This document shows positions 46,009-50,092 of a stretch of DNA of 50,092 bases, one piece after another; position 1 is the stretch's first letter, and each line of letters opens with the position of its first letter. The translations under genes and the position numbers were made by a program. Origin of the DNA: Acidobacteria subdivision 2 bacterium RH1 MAG20. GTDB lineage: Bacteria; Acidobacteriota; Terriglobia; Terriglobales; Acidobacteriaceae. The notes under the pieces are model-generated. The model was not told the origin of the DNA. It made no database searches and saw nothing but the letters and a program-made list of their open reading frames with translations. The DNA lies in contig NFUO01000515.1 of NCBI GenBank assembly GCA_002197545.1, forward strand, positions 1 to 50,092. Reading direction: 5' to 3'.

Positions 46009-46754
46009 TAGTTTTGACCGCCCTTCGGATCGTCACCCGTCAGCCTGCGCGCGAAGCCCTGCACCAGCAGGCGGTCTGTCTCCGCGGTTACGACCAGCTT
46101 GCGGGCGGCCTGTTCGATGGCCAGATCCGCGGCGTACTGCTGAAGCTGCTTGCGGGCCTGGACCGTTGCCGCAGAGATCTCCAGCTCTGCTGCCTTGAGG
46201 ATCTTCTGCTTCTCGTCTTCGACCGAGGCCTTGATGCGCTGCTCATCGAGGGCGCAGTCTTTCTCGGCCTGTGCGCGCATCGCGGCAATCTGATCATCGA
46301 GCTTGCTTAGCCGGCTCTCGACGCTGTTCAGACGGGCGCTTGCCTCTTCGGTCGCGGTGCGAGCGTCTACCAGGTGTTTCTGGATTGCGGTGCTGCGGTC
46401 GCGGAAGGTCTTGGGCAACGTCTTGATCAGGAGCCAGCCAAGCAGGACGGCGAGGACGATAAAGTTCGTGACTGTGAATGCCGTTGCTGCCTGCTCGGCG
46501 TTCATGCCCAGCTTCGCGCCCAGGGCGCGCACCGTAGCAGAGTGGCGATAGGCATCATTCTCGTCTTCTTCCTGCTTGTTCTTCTCTGGAGACTGCGCCT
46601 CGGGCGTGCTCATGCGGCCGCCATCGGTGTCGGAAGAAGCTGCAGGTGCGACTTGCTGCGCTACCGCATGAAAGGCGGGAGCGAAGAGCAGGGATGCCAG
46701 AATCAGTGCGGGGAGGAGCCGTCTCATTGCAGAAAATTTGGCTTGAAAAATCAC
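46008..46754 (-). CDS. atpF: ATP synthase Fo b subunit with signal peptide-like N-terminus
   Basis: This is the peripheral stalk b subunit, 248 residues against about 156-170 in most bacteria. It begins with a signal-peptide-like stretch (MRRLLPALILASLLFAPAFH then AVAQQ, residues 10-34). An acidic, low-complexity segment follows (about 38-75, TPEAQSPEKNKQEEDENDA), then the expected membrane helix (about 92-112, TVTNFIVLAVLLGWLLIKTL) and the long charged coiled coil. GTG 46754 overlaps the preceding b' stop (GTGA), with AGAGG upstream; ATG 46727 is an alternative. The N-terminal part is probably exported and removed, leaving a periplasmic acidic arm. Confidence 0.9.
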   Translation of the reverse strand: MIFQAKFSAMRRLLPALILASLLFAPAFHAVAQQVAPAASSDTDGGRMSTPEAQSPEKNKQEEDENDAYRHSATVRALGAKLGMNAEQAATAFTVTNFIVLAVLLGWLLIKTLPKTFRDRSTAIQKHLVDARTATEEASARLNSVESRLSKLDDQIAAMRAQAEKDCALDEQRIKASVEDEKQKILKAAELEISAATVQARKQLQQYAADLAIEQAARKLVVTAETDRLLVQGFARRLTGDDPKGGQN

Positions 46755-47221
46755 TGGGCGACCTCTTCCGGCTGAGCGATACCGGCAGGCAGCACTGCGC
46801 TCAGAATGCGGGAACTGAGTTCGGCGCTCATGCCTTCGATCTGCGCGCGGGCCGTCGTTGCGCTCTGCTCGATGTCTAACCTTGCCGCGAGAATCCGCTG
46901 CTGCGTGGATTGCCGGACTTGTTCGATCGCAGAGTCACGCTCCGCGTTCCACTGCTTCAGCTTCTGGTCGCGGGCCTGGAATATCTCAGCCTTCGCTTTG
47001 CGCAGCTTGTCTTCATAGGCGGTAGTCTCTGCCTCGGCTGCGGCGATGGCTCCGCGCGCCTGCTCGACAGCCCCTGTCGTGCGCGCGCGCCGCTCCGCAA
47101 GAATGCGGTCCAGAGGACGTCTTACCAACAGACCATAGGCGATGACGAGCAGGATAAAAAGAACCATCGTCGGCACGGAGCCGAGCACAAGTCCACCGAG
47201 TTGATTGAGTATCTCGTCCAT
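46751..47221 (-). CDS. ATP synthase Fo b' (second b-type) subunit
   Basis: This 156-residue stalk protein is of normal b size. One N-terminal helix (about residues 8-30, GLVLGSVPTMVLFILLVIAY) is followed by RRPLDRILAERRARTTGAVE and a long Ala/Glu/Gln/Arg coiled coil typical of b/b' subunits. Its presence before the longer b subunit indicates a b-b' heterodimeric stalk, as in phototrophs and several other phyla. It is the first gene of the operon in this window and overlaps atpF by 4 bases. The a and c subunit genes (atpB, atpE) are not upstream. Confidence 0.92.
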   Translation of the reverse strand: MDEILNQLGGLVLGSVPTMVLFILLVIAYGLLVRRPLDRILAERRARTTGAVEQARGAIAAAEAETTAYEDKLRKAKAEIFQARDQKLKQWNAERDSAIEQVRQSTQQRILAARLDIEQSATTARAQIEGMSAELSSRILSAVLPAGIAQPEEVAQ

Positions 47222-47336
47222 GAATTAGGGTCGGCAGCAGCCGCTCAGAAAAGTCCTGTCGCAGTCCGATTCACACACTTATCTTGTTCAACATAATGTT
47301 GAGTGTGTGGCTAGCGTGCTAGATGCGATACACCTA

Positions 47337-47366
47337 GTTTTAGCAAAGCGTTTGCGACAGTGTCAA
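47337..47366 (-). promoter_or_regulatory. Likely promoter of the atp operon
   Basis: On the minus strand TTGACA (47366-47361), an 18-base spacer and TAAAAC (47342-47337) are found about 115 bp before the b' start. TTGACC lies a few bases further upstream, in tandem. Confidence 0.55.
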
Positions 47367-47390
47367 CCTAGGTCAAATCAACTATGATTT

Positions 47391-47428
47391 CGATAACCGT
47401 ACATGTGAGCGATTATCGTATTTTTTTT
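47391..47428 (+). terminator. Hairpin followed by eight T, on the plus strand
   Basis: CGATAA (47391-47396) and TTATCG (47413-47418) pair, followed by TA and eight T (47421-47428). It looks like an intrinsic terminator on the plus strand, although no plus-strand gene precedes it; it may end antisense transcription into the atp promoter region. Confidence 0.5.
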
Positions 47429-47444
47429 CTCCTGGAATAAAACT

Positions 47445-47472
47445 TTGACTTTTTGGGTTGACGGACTAAACT
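47445..47472 (+). promoter_or_regulatory. Candidate plus-strand promoter between atp and hflX
   Basis: TTGACT (47445-47450), a 16-bp spacer and TAAACT (47467-47472) are present. Transcription would start near 47479 and read through the structured element at 47475-47558, antisense to the end of hflX. Confidence 0.45.
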
Positions 47473-47474
47473 GG

Positions 47475-47558
47475 GAGGTACCACCCGGACCCTAAATTCT
47501 GGGTCACATAGGTCGCGTGATTGGGACACCACCTCCGCTCCCCTTCAGGCGACCTATG
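47475..47558. other. Structured intergenic element next to hflX
   Basis: Three stems are visible: the near-palindrome GGGAGGTACCACCC (47473-47486, one mismatch), GACCC...GGGTC around 47488-47505, and a perfect 10-bp stem CATAGGTCGC (47507-47516) with GCGACCTATG (47549-47558). The 32-base loop of the last stem contains CACCTCC, which could pair with GGGAGGT at the 5' end as a pseudoknot. It begins 5 bases from the hflX stop codon. No known RNA family is recognised. Confidence 0.45.
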
Positions 47559-47562
47559 CTAG

Positions 47563-49008
47563 TTAAATACGCTCTCTAAATCTGATAAACCGGTTCAGCA
47601 ACGACGCCGGGCCCCGCGCCGTCACATAAGCCAGATTGCCTTCAAACCGCTTCTTTTCCATAATTGCTCCTGCCTCCAAGGCAGCCAGTGCGGCTCCCTC
47701 CGACTGCGGCAGCCGGAACTTCACGCGTATGAGCGGATCAACGATCAACGCGTCATCGATTGCTGCTAGCAGTTCATCTAATCCCTGTTTTTTCAATCCC
47801 GATACCGCAAGTCCACCCGTCAGGTGTTCGCGTTCCCCTGCGGGTATCAGATCTACCTTATTCAAGACCTCGATCACTGGCTTCTTCGTAACGTCCAATT
47901 CACCCAGAACCCGCTCCACCTGCGCCTTCTGTTCATCCATCATGGGACTCGACGCATCGCGAACGTGCAGCAGAATCTCCGCGCGCTCAACCTCTTCGAG
48001 TGTTGCGCGAAAGCTTGTCACCAGGGTATGCGGCAGGTTGCGAATGAAGCCCACGGTATCGGACAGCAGAATTTTCCTCCGCGACGGGAGCTGCAACTGC
48101 CGCAGCTTGGGGTCAAGCGTCGCAAACATGCGCGAAGATTCAAGCACTCCTGCCTCGGTCAACGCATTGAACAGCGTGCTCTTGCCGGCATTGGTATAAC
48201 CCACCAACGCCACGACCGGCACAGGAACAGCTTCGCGGCGCTGGCGCTGCTGCCGTCGAATCCGCCGCACCGACTCCAGTTGTTCCTTCACATGATCGAT
48301 GCGCAGGTTAATCTTCCGGCGATCAGTCTCCAACTGCGTCTCGCCCGGTCCGCGTGTGCCGATGCCGCCGCCAAGCTGCGACATCGCTTTGCCGCGCCCT
48401 GCCAGCCGCGGAAGCTGGTACTCAAGTTGCGCCAGTTCCACCTGCAATTGGCCCTCGCGCGTCCGTGCATGGCGCGCAAAGATGTCGAGGATCAACTGTG
48501 TCCGATCGATCACCCGGCACGGCAACTTTGCTTCAAGGTTGCGCAACTGCGAGGGCGTCAGGTCGTGGTCAAACAACACCAGATCGGCGCCGGTAGAGGC
48601 GAGGACACCCTCAATCTCTTCCAGCTTGCCCTGACCCACCAGTGTCGCCGGATCGGGCCTTGGCCGCCTTTGAATCAGCGTCGCCGCCACCTCCGCGCCC
48701 GCACTGCGGGCCAGCTCTTCAAACTCGGCCAGAGAGGTGTCGAAGTCCAGGTCCGCAATCCGCGACAGCTCCGGCGCGATGTTCTCCTTGTCACTATCAT
48801 GAAGCCCAACATCGGCAGCAGAGAGCGCAGCGGCTTTGCGGGCGAGACGTGCCGCAGAGGTCAACTTTCGCCGTTCGCCCGTAAACTCCACGGCCACCAG
48901 TACGGCGCGCTCAGCCTGTTGCCGCGTCATTTGCGAACCGCGGGCAGCAGTAGACGAAGCCTCCTGCATCGCAACGAGGCTTCGTCTCCCGGTCTTTACT
49001 TCCGTCAT
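47563..49008 (-). CDS. hflX: Ribosome-associated GTPase HflX
   Basis: HflX splits stalled or heat-damaged ribosomes and binds the 50S subunit. The N-terminal domain contains [20 protein letters not shown] and [16 protein letters not shown], then [20 protein letters not shown], which is the HflX glycine/RTQ block. A coiled coil precedes the G domain: [14 protein letters not shown] (G1), FATLDP (G2), LLSDTVGFI (G3) and NKVDL (G4). ATG 49008 is preferred; TTG 49032, in frame, would start 3 bases after the hfq stop. The extended N-terminus (about 45 residues) is not in most HflX. hfq-hflX order is conserved across many Gram-negative bacteria. Confidence 0.95.
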   Translation of the reverse strand: MTEVKTGRRSLVAMQEASSTAARGSQMTRQQAERAVLVAVEFTGERRKLTSAARLARKAAALSAADVGLHDSDKENIAPELSRIADLDFDTSLAEFEELARSAGAEVAATLIQRRPRPDPATLVGQGKLEEIEGVLASTGADLVLFDHDLTPSQLRNLEAKLPCRVIDRTQLILDIFARHARTREGQLQVELAQLEYQLPRLAGRGKAMSQLGGGIGTRGPGETQLETDRRKINLRIDHVKEQLESVRRIRRQQRQRREAVPVPVVALVGYTNAGKSTLFNALTEAGVLESSRMFATLDPKLRQLQLPSRRKILLSDTVGFIRNLPHTLVTSFRATLEEVERAEILLHVRDASSPMMDEQKAQVERVLGELDVTKKPVIEVLNKVDLIPAGEREHLTGGLAVSGLKKQGLDELLAAIDDALIVDPLIRVKFRLPQSEGAALAALEAGAIMEKKRFEGNLAYVTARGPASLLNRFIRFRERI

Positions 49009-49035
49009 ATTCTGGTGAACTGCTTTAGGCAACGG

Positions 49036-49368
49036 CTAACGGCCTTGCGTCCCGGTAGCAGCCACTTCCTGCGGCGCCGGAGCACTCGCTGCAGGCACAG
49101 GATGCGCGCTTGCTGTCCGGGCTTCGGGTTTGTCGGAACGCAACTCCAGATGGGAGCCCGCACGACCGCTTACTACCGTCGAGATCGCATGTTTGAAGAT
49201 CAACTGTTCCTGGCTGTTGTTCTCTAACAGCACTGAGTATTTATCGAACGACCGAATTTTTCCGGTCAGCTTGACGCCACTTACCAGATAGATCGTTATA
49301 GGGCTCTTGTCTTTTCGCACCGTGTTGAGAAAGGTGTCCTGAATGTTCTGTGCCGGCTTTGAATCCAT
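49036..49368 (-). CDS. hfq: RNA chaperone Hfq
   Basis: Hfq is a hexameric Sm-like protein that pairs small RNAs with mRNAs. The 110-residue protein has [20 protein letters not shown] as the N-terminal helix and strand 1, [19 protein letters not shown] as the Sm1 motif, and [11 protein letters not shown] as the Sm2 motif (YKHA in E. coli, here FKHA). Residues from about 72 form an Ala/Pro-rich disordered tail. AAGGAG lies nine bases upstream of the ATG. It is followed by hflX in the usual order. A long leader with a stem-loop precedes it. Confidence 0.96.
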   Translation of the reverse strand: MDSKPAQNIQDTFLNTVRKDKSPITIYLVSGVKLTGKIRSFDKYSVLLENNSQEQLIFKHAISTVVSGRAGSHLELRSDKPEARTASAHPVPAASAPAPQEVAATGTQGR

Positions 49369-49426
49369 GGTGCCGATCTCCTTAACTTTTATTTGTTTCA
49401 GTAAAAATTCCGCCCTACCACATTAG

Positions 49427-49466
49427 CTTCAGCGGGGAACCGGTCTTCGGTGCAACCGGACTGAAG
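49427..49466 (-). promoter_or_regulatory. Stem-loop in the hfq leader
   Basis: CTTCAG (49466-49461 on the minus strand) pairs with CTGAAG (49432-49427), and CCGGT pairs with ACCGG inside. It lies 60-100 bases before the hfq start and within the predicted 5' untranslated region. A role in hfq autoregulation is possible but unproven. Confidence 0.45.
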
Positions 49467-49479
49467 CCAAGATTGTCAA

Positions 49480-49508
49480 ACAATACGACCATTGATTGCA
49501 TTTATCAA
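49480..49508 (-). promoter_or_regulatory. Sigma70-type promoter of hfq-hflX
   Basis: On the minus strand TTGATA (49508-49503), a 17-bp spacer and TATTGT (49485-49480) give a transcription start near 49473 and a leader of about 105 bases. Confidence 0.6.
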
Positions 49509-49610
49509 GCGACGTAACCCTACAACCTGCACTTTGGTTATGCCGAGTTTATTAGACGCAGCGGAAGCCATAAGGGAGGTCTGCCACACCCACACTTTTT
49601 GCGATATACC

Positions 49611-50092
49611 ATGACAGATGTGGCACACAACTCACAACCTGTTCCGATGCTAGATTTTTCCCGTCAGTTTGCCAGCATTCGTGGCGAAATTCTGGCTACC
49701 ATCGAAAGTGTCTGCGACTCGCAGCGGTTCATCCTCGGCCCCCAGGTCACCAGCTTCGAGCGAGCCGCCGCCGCCGCCTGCGCCGCACCCCACGCCATAG
49801 GCTGCGCCAGCGGCACCGACGCCCTGTGGCTGGCCATGGCTGCCGCCGGAATCGGCCCTGGAGACACCGTCGTTACCAGCCCCTTCAGCTTCTTCGCCAC
49901 GGTCAGCTCCATCCTGCGCTGCGGCGCACAACCCCTTCTGGCAGATATAGATCCCTTGACCTTTAACCTCTCCGCCGACGCCGTTGAAGAGGTTCTGAAC
50001 AGCCCCTCGGGAGCAGCCGTCAAAGCCGTCCTCCCCGTCCACCTCTACGGCCAATGCGCTGACTGGGACGCCTTTACCGTCCTGAAGCAGCG
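49611..50092 (+). CDS. DegT/DnrJ/EryC1/StrS family sugar aminotransferase, N-terminal part
   Basis: This is a PLP-dependent aminotransferase that continues past the end of the window (160 full codons seen). VPMLDFSRQFASIRGEI is the family opening, and FILGPQVTSFERAAAAACAA contains the GP-V--FE motif. IGCASGTDALWLAMAAAGIG is the PLP phosphate-binding region, and PGDTVVTSPFSFFATVSSIL with PLLADIDPLTFNLSAD completes the characteristic block. AVLPVHLYGQCADWDAF is the strand before the PLP Asp partner; the Schiff-base Lys lies beyond the window. Such enzymes aminate keto-sugars for surface polysaccharides. ATG 49611 gives the standard N-terminus. It is divergent from hfq. Confidence 0.93.
   Translation, partial: MTDVAHNSQPVPMLDFSRQFASIRGEILATIESVCDSQRFILGPQVTSFERAAAAACAAPHAIGCASGTDALWLAMAAAGIGPGDTVVTSPFSFFATVSSILRCGAQPLLADIDPLTFNLSADAVEEVLNSPSGAAVKAVLPVHLYGQCADWDAFTVLKQ

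Overview
The window reads as a piece of a Gram-negative-type, GC-rich bacterial chromosome, most likely an Acidobacteriota of the Terriglobia (Acidobacteriales; Edaphobacter/Granulicella/Terriglobus-like). This placement is inference. It rests on a fused AroD-AroE enzyme, a PEP-CTERM exported protein, twin-arginine Gfo/Idh/MocA and PIG-L proteins, an ECF42-type sigma factor with a DGPF partner, a YXWGXW/Gly-rich exported protein, short dispersed hairpin repeats, and a MurE of the meso-diaminopimelate type. Almost all sequence is coding. I saw no tRNA, rRNA, insertion sequence, prophage or CRISPR array.

Layout. 1-8.1 kb: the end of a VTT-domain membrane protein, fabH, the small SRP RNA, two membrane proteins (DUF4239-like, FUSC-like), a PEP-CTERM protein, rimO, and an ECF sigma factor/DGPF pair. 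8.3-15.4 kb: yacG, a PIG-L deacetylase-like protein, pgpA, an IPT-plus-beta-propeller protein, a Tat-exported oxidoreductase, and a TetR repressor next to a DHA2 efflux pump with matching operators. 15.4-22.5 kb: an ABC exporter pair, cinA, plsY-gpsA, a small membrane protein and a YXWGXW/glycine-rich exported protein.

22.6-34.9 kb (minus strand) is the division and cell wall cluster in canonical order: mraZ-rsmH-ftsL-ftsI-murE-murF-mraY-murD-ftsW-murG. It stops at murG instead of continuing to murC/ddl/ftsQAZ. Its regulatory region carries three GTGG boxes at exact 10-bp spacing, which is the MraZ operator pattern, and a perfect DnaA box. 35.3-40.7 kb: a DUF2127 membrane protein, dxs, pgeF and the fused aroDE. 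40.8-47.2 kb (minus strand): an ATP synthase operon b'-b-delta-alpha-gamma-beta-epsilon, without the a and c subunits. 47.6-49.4 kb: hfq-hflX. The window ends inside a DegT/DnrJ/EryC1/StrS aminotransferase gene.

Most genes are housekeeping: fatty acid and phospholipid synthesis (fabH, plsY, gpsA, pgpA), peptidoglycan and septum, isoprenoid and shikimate precursors, energy, and RNA regulation. I found no clear new multi-gene system. The features most worth checking are non-coding or structural: a structured intergenic element between hflX and the atp operon, a REP-like double hairpin inside the atp operon, a heptanucleotide repeat at the ftsW/murG junction, a structured hfq leader, and unusual ATP synthase b and gamma subunits.
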